Counted from the first letter of the stretch, positions 51,041 to 62,628 are shown. The stretch is 64,000 nucleotides of DNA from Melieria omissa (GCA_963971225.1 OZ020267.1:5146001-5210000); one strand, 5' to 3'. Numbers and translations are program-made. The notes: a model not told the origin generated them from the sequence alone.

Positions 51041-52786
51041 TCACACTCTTCTCACTTGACACGCCACGTAATTAAAAACGTTGCTCTCATCTTTGGGTGC
51101 AGGTGGTGTGATCACGAAACGTGCAAACGTGCCAGCGTTATTATCTGCCAAACGTCCTGGGTTAATTACCAGACAGCCATTTACAACCTAAAAAAGAACA
51201 TAAATTGATTTAAATTTATATGAAAATGAAATTTTAATTAACTTATAATAATAGAAAACTAAGCTATGTAGTCAAAAGCATAACTCAACAATTGAATAAC
51301 TTCATCATCAGTTTCTATCAATCATTCAGTTCAAACTGTTCTGTTTGGTTGTTTTGTCCTGCTGGATAAACTTACTCTAATGAAGCATTTCTGATCACTT
51401 GGCAGTATTAAAATATTTGGTATTTGTTCGATGTTGGCAAAATGTGCCGCCAAATTGCTATCGAAACATATTTTATCCTCCATGGGTGGATGCAGTGGAT
51501 AGAATGATCCCTGATTGAATAGGTAGTTGACCACACGTTTCACCTTATCACCCGCATTGCTGCAAATATACGTTTACAAAAACTTCTAAATTTGATCAAC
51601 ACAATGTTTGCACTTTGCTTACACCGCCAACTCGTTCGCTACAATGTGGTCAACCACATCTGTAGAGGTCATGCCTATAACAATGCCGTTCAGATCAATC
51701 ATTGAAGGATCGGCGAGCACGTGCACATTGGGATATGTCTTCCGCAGCGATATGGGCATTGTGGGGTACACGGGATCGGCGTGTGCGTCTCGGTGTGAGG
51801 ACACAATCAAAACTGTGGCTGATGTGCTGTAAGTCAGAAATAGTGCAATAGTCATAAATAAAAACACGTTGCTGCTGAGTTGATAAGTACCCAATGGCAT
51901 CTACAATGCCAGCAATCATTTTCTCAAAGAACGATTCGAATGTCTCGGCCAGTGTTATATGGTCGCTTAGCAGCTTGTGGTCGGCTTCCAGGAAGGGTCC
52001 AGTGAGTATCAGCACATCGGGCTTGTGCGCCTTCAGGTAGGTTATCAGATCGTGCAGTGGATCGTAGACCAGATCATCGTCGTGTGTATACGGACCGGCG
52101 GCAACGACAAAACTCAGTGGCTCTGCGAATTGCGGTGGCTTCGGTGTGTTCAGTTCCCGTTCGACGTGTACCTCATCCACAATGAATGTGTCGCCGCGCG
52201 GATTCATGCCCGACACAATGACAATCTGACCCGGAAACACGCCAACGGATTTCGCTTTCGAGAAGTTCAAACGCACAGTACGGCAGCGCGTCTCATCGGT
52301 GCCGACAAGCAGCGTTGAGGAAGCATCCAGCGGACCATCGTGATCGCAACAAATTGTGCCAATCGTTTTGATCATATTCTGAAAGACCCATTCGAAACAC
52401 ACACATATGAGTACAGCTAATGCCAACGCCAAACGGCAGTTGAAATAATGGCAATAACTCATTTGCCACCCACCTGCGAGTGCACATCCACTTGGCTCAG
52501 CTCGTAGTCATCCTCGTCGGCGCCGAACACCTTACGGCACAGCGCCTTGCCGATTTGAAAGACGCGATCGGTCGCAATCTCACACTTCTCACGCAGGCAG
52601 TCGAACATGTATTTGGCATTGTTGGCGCTCAACGCTGCGCCGTTGTGCAGCAGCAGCTGCCTGACGTGGACTTGGTGTTGCTGCGTCGAGGCCCATGTGG
52701 CGGCGCTGATCAGCGTTGGATTTCCAAAGGTGTAGACGATTTTGCCAGAGCCTGCAGCGGCGGTGTGCGTGCGCGGAGTGCCAGTG
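51041..52786 (-). CDS. DNApol-alpha73: DNA polymerase alpha subunit B, C-terminal part
   Basis: B subunit (POLA2) of the DNA polymerase alpha-primase complex, which starts replication in the nucleus. Exons seen: 52474-52786, 51891-52378, 51623-51826, 51376-51559, 51041-51187, about 445 residues to the TGA. Seen: an OB-fold region (TICCDHDGPLDASSTLLVG, VRLNFSKAKSVGVFPGQIV); the inactive calcineurin-like phosphoesterase domain (FVVAAGPYTHDDDLVYDPL, DVLILTGPFLEADH, ATVLIVSSHRDAHADPVYP); PSDQKCFIRV; and the C-terminal VVNGCLVINPGRLA...FARFVITPP. The first exon here begins mid-codon after a good acceptor (TTTCAACAG), so the N-terminal ~150 residues lie further upstream. I found no matching exon up to 64000. 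Confidence 0.92.
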
Positions 52787-53912
52787 CTGTTGAAAGTGTA
52801 CAAACGAAATCATATTAATGAGGAAGGGTTATTGGCACGAGTGGGTGCTTTGCCAGTGTGTGCAATGTTCGCGTGTGGGCGCACATTGTGCAAGCGACGC
52901 ATACGTGCGCCAAGTGTGTGTGGGCACTAACGCCACTTCATCGCAACTAGTTTCACAAATGGTCATTACAAGTGAAATTAACTTGCGGTAATAAGATCGC
53001 GTAGAGTGCGCAGGTGCGTCAAAGATATATTTGAATGTACTCGTACACTTGTTATATTGTTGCATAACGATGGTGTTTTGGCAATATTAAATTGAAATTT
53101 TTAGGTCAATTGATGTAAAAGCCTGATGGCTGATTATAAAGTCTTGAAAGCCTGATGACTGATATTATGTTGTAAAGTTATATGCTAAAAAATGTGTAAC
53201 TATGATGTACAACCTTAAAAATGTTGACCTACGCAAAAATCAACAGTGGCTAAAACCTAAATGGTGATTGGTTTCGCTTGGTCGCCCTTTCAATGAGCAC
53301 TGCCGACGGAGGAGGAAGAGGCCATTTCAAATTTATGTGTTACTGTCCTGCCCGGGTCCGGCGGAATCGTCGTTAGCACGGGACCCCTTTTCAGGTTAAT
53401 CTGACGAGCCCATCCACCAACAACATTAGCGGCCTAGTGCGTTTCATACGGAAATCTCAAGGGCTTCTCAATTCAACAATTTTTTCGGTATAAACACAAC
53501 GGCCAAGTCCAACCAAGTCTGGCCTATGCAAGCTCCATAAGCTGCTAACTTAATTTAAGTTAACTTAACCAAAACGACATCTGTTGATTACAGTAAAACT
53601 ACGTTTTTAGTTTTTTTCTAACGTCAAGATTTTTTTAAAGGACTTTGAAATTTTAAGGTCATGTTTATTTCAAAAAATAAGTTTAAAAATTGAGCGCATT
53701 GTAGATTAACAATATGTGTATCAAATGAAAGAGAAAAATGCTTAGAATCTTAGAAAATTTAATGTCTTGATGCAAAATGACGAAGAGGTGTTGAAAATGC
53801 AATTTGCAAATTTCCAAAAGTTTTTTTTGAAGAAAAAATATATCCTAAGGACTGTTATGAACACTACTACATTCTTGAAATTCGTCCTTCTAACTTTAAT
53901 AATTTAGGATAT
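52787..53912. other. upstream of Pol alpha B exon, no gene
   Basis: Probably intron of DNA polymerase alpha B. A GC-richer stretch at about 53270-53560 (CCTGCCCGGGTCCGG, CACGGGACCCC) looks unlike its surroundings and may be a decayed retroelement, but I cannot assign it. Confidence 0.35.
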
Positions 53913-54240
53913 CTTTTTCTTCTTCTTGACTGGCACGACAGCCTGATACCGAGACTAAGGCCTAGCTACCCGCAACCATCCGTGTTGTGCGTGCGAATTT
54001 TTTCAAGGTTGGAAGGGACCTACTACAGTTTAATGCCGATTCCGAAGTTGGGAGCTTTTTCATAGGCAATTCCACTTTTAGAGGTTTGCCATTTCCTGCT
54101 GAGAGGACAGCCGCCGAAAGAAAAATTGTTGTTTTTCTTTTTTTCGGTGTTAACGCAACGGCGTATTGAACTCGCGGAGTCTTGACTCGCGGTCCAACGC
54201 ACTAGCCAGCTGAGCTACGGCGGCTGGATTTGATTGGTTG
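53913..54240 (-). mobile_element. tRNA-derived SINE with perfect 11-bp TSD
   Basis: Minus strand, 5' to 3': a tRNA-like head GCCGCCGTAGCTCAGCTGG (A box TAGCTCAGCTGG), then a B box near GAGTTCAATACG. A SINE body follows with GGCAAACCTCTAAAAG, AAAAAGCTCCCAAC and AACTGTAGTAGGTCCCTTCC, blocks I recall from insect SINEs. The 3' tail is (AAG)n. ATTTAGGATAT occurs at 53902-53912 and again at 54241-54251, an exact target-site duplication, so the copy is full length and fairly young. Confidence 0.85.
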
Positions 54241-55365
54241 ATTTAGGATATAAAAAATGTAATACATACTTCTCTCTATAAAACAAAGATATATTGCACT
54301 GTACGACAAACATACAGCCGCCGAAAAAAACCTTAATTTTGACGATATTTTTGCGACTATGGAAAAAGTAAGAGGAATTATTTCAAAGTATAAATATTGA
54401 GCACGTATTGAAGTATGGAAAAAAATTTGTTTATTATTATTTTTATTAAAAATAGCGGCGAAAGTGTCATGCTTTGAAATCGCCCTTTTTTAACTCTTAA
54501 ACGGGTGGACGGATTTCTTGTATAGTATGAAATCTGGAACAAACAATAACAACAACATTTTATAATCTATGCTTTCTGCCTTTGGTTATAAGTAGGGGTT
54601 TTTTTTAAGTTAATCATTTTTTGTAGAAATAGTTCACTATTTAACGTTTGCAAATTGTTTATAACAAAAACATGTTTCAATTAAATAAAAAAACGGCTAG
54701 TACTCCCATACTGTGATGCTACCTTAGAGCTCGTAATTGTGAAGCTACTGTCAAAATTTCGATCTATGCAACGGTGTACGAGTAATCTTTCCACCCAGTT
54801 TGCAAAAAGAGTTTTTGAGAAAAATGCGTCTGAAGCTTTGCGAACGCTTCAAGGCGCTGTGGAAAACTCTAGAAGTGAACCGTTTAAAATGTTTTTTTTT
54901 GTTATTGTAAAAACAACTGTATATTGTTTTTATGACTTCAAAGTATAGTTGAAGCCAAAAACCAAAAATCTATTTTTGCAGAACTTTAAAGTGGTGTTAC
55001 CCCTTAGTGGCCATACATACATACAATTCTCTAAAGAGCCACAACCGACCTCTTTACAATACGCTCTACGCCTGAGTCGGGTCTTGTCGCCTAAATGGCA
55101 CATCATAGGAATCATGGTTTTCACTCTGGAAAATTTGTGCTAAGCCTCGACACAGATCCCGGCTTGTTGTACTCAAAGCCGTCGTACTCGTAGAGCTCAT
55201 TCAGTACAGTTTATGATACTTTTCAGATAGTCAAATAGAGCTAAAGCCATGAAAAAAAGATTACAACAAATATTTCAACAAATGTTTTAAATAAAATACC
55301 ATCCATCTTGCGAACTAGCGTTAAAAATAAAGATTTTTGGTCAAAGTTCAAAATCTTCAAATATT
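54241..55365. other. AT-rich DNA, no gene
   Basis: No coding or repeat structure that I can support. Short ORFs at 54739-55143 on both strands lack motifs. Confidence 0.35.
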
Positions 55366-55608
55366 TGTGGCCGTAAAGAATAACAGCCAAAGTCGATTTT
55401 ATGAAGTTTTCAGGAGAGCACTTTAATTTCTTGAATTTGCTTTAGATTACACTTGATAAATTTTAGATTTTTGGGCGTAAAACATTCATTTTATGAGCAA
55501 AAGCCATAGAATTTTGTGTAGTAGTACATTTGAATACGACGAATACAATGGTGGTAATAACTAAATTTTGTCCTAACTCGACTTTGGCTGTTATTCCTTA
55601 CGGCCACA
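55366..55608. mobile_element. 243-bp MITE-like inverted repeat
   Basis: A 31-bp arm, TGTGGCCGTAAAGAATAACA then GCCAAAGTCGA (55366-55396), is repeated inverted at 55578-55608 with one mismatch. The interior is AT-rich and non-coding. A target duplication is not clear. Size and structure fit a MITE; the superfamily is unknown. Confidence 0.65.
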
Positions 55609-57538
55609 GATATATCGATAATTTCTATATATGCCACAATTTCCAACAATCCCAACCTACGGAGCTGTACTAAATCACATTTCGAGTAAATTTATTTTTT
55701 TTTAGTTTCAGTGCTATTATCAATCTTATTACTTCGACTGTGGATTTAATCATATTGCATTGTGGATTTCTATGCTTTACGAGATGCGCAAACAAATCAG
55801 CAAAACCAAACAACTATCACGCTGACACACGGACGAATGTACCTACATACATTCGTACATGGCACTCGTACATAACTACTCGTATGTACGTAGCAACTGT
55901 TTGCTGCGGCGGTTGCCATTCGAACTCTTTTCGCAATGATTGCAATGGATGGATGAAAAAACCTCATCAAAAAATGCATGAAAAACGAATCATGAAATGG
56001 GAAACGAAATAAAAAAAATGCAAAATGTATGACCTGCAGCCAAATGCCAGAAGCATAACCAAATGTTGAATGCAGTACAAATGTACAAACATTCGTACCG
56101 AGCGGTTGGCGGCCGCCGCACGCTGTGTGCGCCGAGTGATCGCCGTATGCAGAATGGAAAAGTCATATAAAACATTATTACCATAGTAAGCAGTAAAGTA
56201 AGCTGGCCTGCAGCTCGGCGGCTGCAATAGCAGTCAGCGTGGTTTTTTCAATTTCCCAGAAGACTAAAAAAAAACAAAAAGCACAACAACCTCACAAAGA
56301 GAAAATAAACCGAAAAAGCGACCGCAGAAACGAAAATTGAAAATTATGTTTATTTCAATGCATTTTCAAATTTTTTTCCGCGGCGCGCGCGCGCGCTTAA
56401 CACTGCTGCTGCACTCCGCGGCCCAGTAATGCATTCGCGCTCGCTGCATTGTGCTCGTAGTGCGGCGTCTTGTAGGCAACATTTCTGGCTGGCGAGTTTT
56501 GTACATGCAGCAGCTGAACGCTTTGATGCTTTTGTTTCTTCACGAGCTTTTGTTTACGTTCAGCATTTCCACAATTTTTTAAGCGTTTTTGTTTCGGATT
56601 CGGCGGTGCGCCATTTTGCGATGCACCATTTCTTTCGTTGGTGGCTTAGCAAAGTTGCTTGCTGGTGGTGGTGGGGGCCATGTTTTATTGCTGGCAATGT
56701 GTTGGACATGAGCTCTCTGGGGGTTTTCCTTTGCGTGGAAGCCGAACTGCACAAGCGGCGCTCGGCGATCGCCAGTTGGCGTATGAGCGCCACGGGACGG
56801 ATAACCAACGGCGACCGTCCGCAGCGGCAACACAACAATTCAAACGCAAGCAAAAAGGTTTCTATGATAACCCGAGGTTGTGAATGATGGTGGCGGCGAC
56901 TAGACAACAACTGTTGCGCTTATAAACACGAAAAAAAAATTAACCAAAAATCAAATTTTAATACGTTCAGCGCAGCATAGATTTTGTGTGCAGAGTGTTG
57001 CTTGCATTGCATCGTGTTTGCGCTGTGATTGCTGCTCGTACGTGCATGCGTCATCCAGGTAAGTTGGGCAATGTGGCTACCGCTCCAACCACAGCCGCTG
57101 TCGCGTTATGCAACTGACGCGACGCTGCTGCTCGCAACCGTTGCGGCGCAAAACATGCGCAAATTAAAATCTTCCAATTCGCTCGCGGACAGGCTTGAAG
57201 CGATCTCAGGCTGCATTGTACGCGGCGCGAAAATAATTGTGAAAAATTGTAAGAAAAACCGAGAAATTCAAATTCCAACAACTCACTGGTTGTTTGTAAA
57301 GGTGAAATTAACTGTTTTTGTAAAACTAATTGGATAGATTACAATTTGTTAAAATATAAAAATTTTAACAAAAACGTTTTGCTGTCGATTTTTTAAATGA
57401 AATGTAAAATAAAAAAATTGGGAAATTTTCAACTCATGCTGGGCAGATGTCGTTGATACAAGATCACATTTAGTTATTTTAGCATTCAAGAGGAACTAAA
57501 ATCGAGCAAAAAGTTTTCAAAATAGTTAAGTAATAGTA
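55609..57538. other. possible promoter and 5' exon of an unseen gene
   Basis: From about 56100 to 57060 the base composition shifts to higher GC with many CG dinucleotides and an alternating run GCGCGCGCGCGC at 56385-56396. ORFs on both strands (56429-56910) overlap and look spurious. A consensus donor CAG|GTAAGT occurs at 57058. This resembles a promoter plus 5' UTR exon of a plus-strand gene whose coding exons would lie beyond the window. This is inference only. Confidence 0.3.
57058..57066 (+). promoter_or_regulatory. consensus splice donor ending a putative 5' exon
   Basis: The sequence CATCCAG|GTAAGTTGG matches the 5' splice-site consensus exactly. It follows a GC-rich, CpG-rich stretch and is not followed by a coding exon in the window. 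It may end a noncoding first exon. No acceptor partner can be named. Confidence 0.3.
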
Positions 57539-59013
57539 GGGGTAAGTGGGGTAAAGTGGGAAATGGCACTTCCCGGGCAAACGATTAAAGTACAGATGTC
57601 ATGCGCTACTGACATCTGTTACTTACGACCGTAAGCGAATCTTCATGGTATACCAACGCGTGCAGAAATGTTTTCGTGCTCTCTGACAATTGTCAAACTT
57701 TTCAAGTGATTTCGAAATTTCTTTTGTCCTAAGTTGGCACATTGATTTTTTTACTGTTTTTCGAGATCAACCGACTGTAAGTACACTCAAAGTATTCTTT
57801 ACAGTCTTAATTTTAATAATGCAAAAGAATTTCGTGTCGTTTATACATTGTCAAGAAATGACACTCATATTTTTGCAAAATGTGGTGTCGGGGTAAAGTG
57901 GGAAACTTTATTTGGGGTAAAGTAGGAAATGTCAAAAATAACTAATGAGGCGTTATTTTGCATCCAAATGTTAATTCATTGTTAATGATTAAAAAAAGTG
58001 TTGTGAACTTATTTATGCTCCTCTAACCTCAAAACCCCCACTTCGTCTCGGTTTCATCAGTTATCGTTTTGGATGAAGAGATTCCAACTGACTCGTTCGG
58101 AGAAGTCGCCACAACATCAGGATCAAGATCGTCAATCACGTATACCAATTTGAACGCAGCTGGTCCATTGAAAATTGGCCAAGCATATCAGAAGTGAAAT
58201 AGAGGTCGAAAGGCCATGAAAAGCACCGTTTTGACAACACCAGAAAGGCTAAGCGAGTTGCAAAAAGCAGCTGAAAAACGTTTGGCAAACAAACGCAAGA
58301 AGGAAGGAAATGCAGATGAACCACAAAAAAAAAGAGGAAGAGCACAAAAAAAAAACACCGATAAAGAAAACAACAGCAGCAAAGAAAAAACCACAAACAA
58401 AGAAAGGATCAAAAAAGAAACAAGGAAGTTCTAGCTCTGATAAGATAGTGATTTTTGCACTATTTGTCTGCAACTCATGCCTGAAATCATGACCAGGAAC
58501 AATACGATCACATGTAACAAAAAGGATTGTCAACGATCAACTTGCCAACTACTAGCTTCTACCATTGCCGAGAGTGTGACTCGGACTTAGATGCTTCTTT
58601 CGAGAACGACGAATAATTCACAATTTTACCAATTTTTTTTTTTTTTTTTTCATAATTTTTTTTTATTGCGAAAATTTTGTATTTTTCATATTGATTCTTC
58701 AGATGTATTCTTCGAACCTTCAACAAATTAAAATAAAGATTTGATAAATTTTCTACAAGATTTGTGTTCAGTTTATAAAGTTTTGTAATGTTTCCCACTT
58801 TACCCCACAACTTTTAAATTTGGTCATTTTGAACATGATCAGTCGAAGCTCGGTAACTCTTAGAAAAATCATTATTTCCGGTTCGTTGCTGTGACAAAAA
58901 TATAGCTTATTTGATTCTCTTTACTATAGGAAGTTTAAATATGAAAAAATAATTAGTTCTGTTCACTTAACGGAGCTCCAAAAAAAAGTTTCCCGCTTTA
59001 CCCCACTGACCCC
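57539..59013 (+). mobile_element. pogo/Tigger-type element remnant, 1475 bp
   Basis: Terminal inverted repeats GGGGTAAGTGGGGTAAAG and, at the right end, its near complement (CTTTACCCCACTGACCCC), flanked by TA (57537-57538, 59014-59015). The core GGGGTAAAGTGGGAAA recurs inside at about 57890 and 57913, and inverted at about 58789. Coding remains at 58040-58620 resemble the basic C-terminal tail of a pogo-family transposase. They include PLKIGQAY, the frame starting MKSTVLTTPERLSELQKAAE and a lysine-rich run. Then comes a shifted frame reading SSSSDKIVIFALFVCNSC, like the Cys-rich end of such proteins. The DDE core is absent, so it is defective. Confidence 0.75.
58216..58434 (+). pseudogene. 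pogo-type transposase tail fragment
   Basis: A 72-codon frame, very rich in Lys, Asn, Glu and Thr, that continues in a shifted frame into a Cys-containing segment. It sits centrally in the 57539-59013 element and ends by frameshift. The basic low-complexity linker followed by a Cys-rich finger fits the C-terminus of pogo/jerky-like transposases. It is not a host gene. Confidence 0.55.
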
Positions 59014-59202
59014 TAATAATAGTAAATTGTTTGATCTGAAAAGTCACATTTTATTAGGGGGTTTTTTTTTTGTTTTTTTATTAGGGGTTTTAAAAACTCT
59101 TTAACACTCTTAACGGACGTTCAATTGGCCATTTTCGTATCTTTTTAAGAGAATAGACGGACGAACAACACAAGAACCGAATCCGAACGGCGATTGGAAG
59201 TT

Positions 59203-59386
59203 TTTTTTTTAACACTTGGAGGTTTTGTCATTGCCTGCCTAGAGCGCACTTGTGCGATTCTTGTAATTCTCATCTGGTTTATGTGGCTAGCGATATAAGT
59301 ATATGACCGTTTTTACCAGCCCAAGTTAGGAATCAAACCTACGGACTCGGTATGAGAAGCCAGCGCGCTACCCGAGACAGATAAGC
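59203..59386 (-). mobile_element. tRNA-Met-like SINE with polyA tail
   Basis: Minus strand: GCCTCGCTTATCTGTCTCGG, then GGTAGCGCGCTGG (A-box-like), an anticodon-loop-like CTTCTCATACC with CAT, and GGTTTGATTCC (B box). Then an unrelated body, and AAGTGTTAAAAAAAAAA at the end. The polyA tail shows retrotransposition. The head most resembles initiator or elongator tRNA-Met but has lost stem pairing, so it is not a functional tRNA. No clear target duplication. Confidence 0.7.
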
Positions 59387-59589
59387 GAGGCAGGTAAGTC
59401 GTATTCAATTAAATAAATTATATTATTTTATTTATTTTTATATTATTTCATTGCTATTAATTGTCAATTTCTTTTTAGCAGTCAAAGATGCGTGTAGCGG
59501 TCATATGCTGTTTATTATAAAACGAAAATTTATACCAATGTTTTCAATTTCTAGGGATTTTGAATTTTTCTTATGAAAAAATCAAACAT

Positions 59590-59790
59590 TTTATGAATTT
59601 CGTTCATAAACGTTTGGATTTATGAACAAGGCTTATGAATGCGTTCATAAGCTTTTTGAATACATTCATAATTTTTATGAACGCATTCATGAGCGTTCGG
59701 CAAACCCGAAGGTTTATGAACGCGTTCACTGGTTCAAAAACTATGAATATGTTCATACAGTTTATGCACAAATTCACAAATTTTTTGAAC
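59590..59790 (+). repeat. array of short TTCATAA/TTATGAA palindromic units
   Basis: About 200 bp in which imperfect units of roughly 21 bp (TATGAATGCGTTCATAA and variants such as TATGAACGCATTCATGA) follow one another. Each unit is a near palindrome with a central NCGNN or NCANN. Because the period is a multiple of three, one frame stays open and reads as a seven-residue repeat (YECVHKL, FEYIHNF, YERIHER). Probably non-coding satellite-like DNA; function unknown. Confidence 0.7.
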
Positions 59791-59903
59791 GTTTTTCGTT
59801 CCGTGTATGGTTATATATTATTTTATCATCACCGAGCCCTAACCGCTGGAGCTATAACGATAAAATTTGGTCAAAAGTTGTATTTTAGAAAGTCAACCCT
59901 TAA

Positions 59904-60632
59904 GGCAGGTTTCTACCTTGTGCGGCCGAGAAAATATGTTTTTTTTGAAACATTTTTGATGGGAAGGTTTTTAAGATAAACACTGGAAAATTTTTTCAGA
60001 TGTAGGTATATGTTTATTGTACAAGTAAAAAAAGTTTCAAGATAAAATATGCAAAGGGGGGAGGGGGCCATCGAGCAATGGCGGCAGGACTTCCTTACTC
60101 GCGGACTTCCTTACTCGCGGAAGTCCTGCCGCTGTTTGAGATGACTTGAAACACAAAAATGAAATTTTTTCATATTCTGTATCCTTTTGTCTATGGCTGG
60201 AACTAGGATTAAAAAAAAAATGAAAAATGAAGGATATATGCGATTTTGACTAAAAAACTCAATTTTTACCTACTTTTTTCAATACAAATTTCTATTTTTA
60301 ATGAAAAAAAATTATTATTTCTTGAAGATCCTAGTTCGGGCCATAGCTAAGACCTCGATAAATGACTGTTTAAAATTTCGTAGCTATTGCTCGACTCGTG
60401 TAGCCTAAATCACTTCCGCAAGATCAAAAAATGTAGTTTTGAGAAAAACGCGTTCAAAGTTTTGCTTCAGTACTCGGCGCGCTCGACACCGCTACCTGTT
60501 TCGATAAATTGCTTCCGTAATTCGAAAGATTTCAACTTCAAATTTTGGGAGCGTATTCTACAATCATGTATTAATCCAAAAATGCATGAAAAAAAAATCG
60601 ATTTTTTTCACCGCACAAGGTAGAAACCCCCC
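59904..60632. mobile_element. TTAA-flanked element, 729 bp
   Basis: TTAA at 59900-59903 and 60633-60636 flank inverted ends: GGCAGGTTTCTACCTTGTGC on the left, and on the right the complement of GGGGGGTTTCTACCTTGTGC. From GTTTCTACC inward, the match is exact through GTGCGG. The interior holds a strong hairpin (60081-60132) and a 78-codon ORF without known motifs. The TTAA target fits piggyBac-type, although the GG-start is atypical. Confidence 0.7.
60081..60132. repeat. perfect 14-bp hairpin around a tandem 16-mer
   Basis: GCGGCAGGACTTCC (60081-60094) pairs perfectly with GGAAGTCCTGCCGC (60119-60132). Between and overlapping them the 16-mer ACTTCCTTACTCGCGG is repeated exactly twice (60089-60104, 60105-60120). 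It lies inside the TTAA-flanked element. Confidence 0.85.
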
Positions 60633-62628
60633 TTAAAAAGAAGCGATTTCAAAAAGTTGACGCTCAAACGACGGAAAGTTGGTGGTAAAGCTTATATGGA
60701 CGGACATTGTCTTTTGGTCGGATTGTTTAAAAATTGTGTATACGTATTCAAGAAAAGCAATAACAAAATACGTATTTTAGTGTTTTTTGAATTCGACATT
60801 TAAAGGGTGGAAAGAAGGCGGTAAAGTTGCTTAAAGAATATATTTTAACATGGAGATGAGACAGGTGAATATGCAATGCAGCTCAATTTATAACGGCGAA
60901 ACTATTATAAAAATTATTCTTCGAAATTAGACCTTCTTCATAATAAGAAACTCCTCTCTTTTTTAGAATATATCAGCTTCAAATCACATTTTAGCAAACA
61001 AATTCCATAATAATGAAAAAATTGGATAATATGGCTCATAATGGGTTAAATAGGTGTGCCAAACCTCTTTTTATAAAAAACATTCATAGTTCGTGGCATT
61101 GCCTTGTAAAAAAATCAATATTAGTAGTTTCGAAAAAATTGAAATTTTCCAAAGGCGCAAAAAGACGCAGATTTTTTTTGCGGACTTAAAAGAAGAATGT
61201 CCATCAAAAAAGGTGATAAAAAGTATTTACGCCGGTTCACGCCATTCGATTTAAATTGCCTTTCTAAATTTGGTTATTTTTAATTTTCATTGGTTAAAAC
61301 AACATTAATTTTTGAAAATTCGTACAAAAAAATCATTTGTGCTAAACAAAAAAAACCCGATCAGCAGTCACGCTCCTATCAATGTAGTTTTAATATTAAT
61401 TTAGGAGCCTATCTACAACAACACATTTTCTACAATTTTTTTAGACAAGCATCTACATTTCATTTTTTCCCCTTCTTAAATTTTTGTAAAAATATATCCG
61501 ACTTTGACAAGCTATATCTCCTCATCTCGACAATTTTTCGAGAAAGTATTTTGGATCCAGCTTAATTAAACAATTATCTTTAACATGATACTAATTTTGT
61601 CAAAATCAGCGAAAAATTTGTTTCTTATTTTTGTTCACTCTCGAAGCACTGTGCGCCGACTTAATTTCTGCATATACAACTGTACATACATACTGGTACA
61701 TAGCTACTTTAGTGTATCAATTGTAAACACATACACATACCTATGTATCATTCCACTCACATTCATTTGCAACAAACACAAAATATACCCAAAAATTTGA
61801 ATTGTCATGGTCATTGTTGTTTTCATGTATCGCGCTGACTGTGCTGGGTTCAACGATTCCAATATCTAATTACTGAAACACTCGCACAAATCATTTCATT
61901 TGTCTCTCGCGCCAGGAGACCATTAAGAAATGATAAATACGCAGAAATCAAAGGCTTAACTAAGAAAACGTACACCATTGCTCTGCCGTGTGGACCCATT
62001 TCCGTTGGAACATACGCCAACGAGTACGTCAACAGAAAGTCACGTTACTTCGGTTTACTTTTTTTAGTCTGGCTAGAACGGCACCAACACACCGTAATAG
62101 CACAACATTTAAGCAACTTTAGATATGGTCGAAGTGTGCATTTGGCACTTCCGCAGCGACTACTGTTTAGCACAGCCGCTTCCAATGGCAGACAGTCCCG
62201 CTGCACAGTGCTCGATGCCATCAATCGCGCGCACAATTATCGGACGTCTCTGTAAATGCTGTTATTAGACGATATCAGCATTTATCAACTGCACCCGCCG
62301 ATAGCGCGACGGACGCAACGGCACTGCTGCCTCAATTGGACTGGGTTCGGCTTAATGCCACAGTCTGCAGGAAGAGGAGTTGCACTTGCTGTACTCGAGG
62401 CAGCACACAAAGTAGACATTAATAAATGAAAATAATTATGATTAGTTTTATAAAATAAATCGTCGAACAGCGGCTGCAGTCGCTGTGTTGTCCGTGAACC
62501 AGCTTTAAGGTAAAGCCACAACAACACCATGAGTTGAAAGTCCTAAGTCATGCAGATACAGACGGCCGACATTGCAAGCATTCAGTATGTAATTAATTTG
62601 CCGCATTGGCCATGTTTTAACTTTCTAA
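60633..62628. other. AT-rich DNA, no gene
   Basis: Short ORFs only, none recognisable. 61620-61800 contains ACATACAT/CACATACAC-type simple sequence. A slightly GC-richer block at 62050-62350 has overlapping minus ORFs (62045-62236, 62285-62530) without motifs. Confidence 0.35.

Noticed and set aside
54170..54230. Functional tRNA gene on the minus strand
   Set aside because: A and B boxes are present, but the sequence is the head of a 328-bp SINE bounded by a target duplication.
56429..56910. Overlapping 152-codon (plus) and 116-codon (minus) ORFs
   Set aside because: Composition is odd (runs of His, Trp, Arg), both strands are open together, and no family is recognisable; a GC-rich 5' region explains this better.
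57029..57337. 102-codon ORF containing MRKLKSSNSLADRLEAISG as a gene start
   Set aside because: It crosses a consensus splice donor and shows no known domain; cannot be supported as coding.
59203..59386. Functional tRNA-Met gene
   Set aside because: Acceptor and T stems do not pair well and the sequence continues into a polyA-tailed body, so it is a SINE.
59590..59790. CRISPR-like array
   Set aside because: Repeats are imperfect, contiguous, palindromic and without spacers, and the host is an insect.
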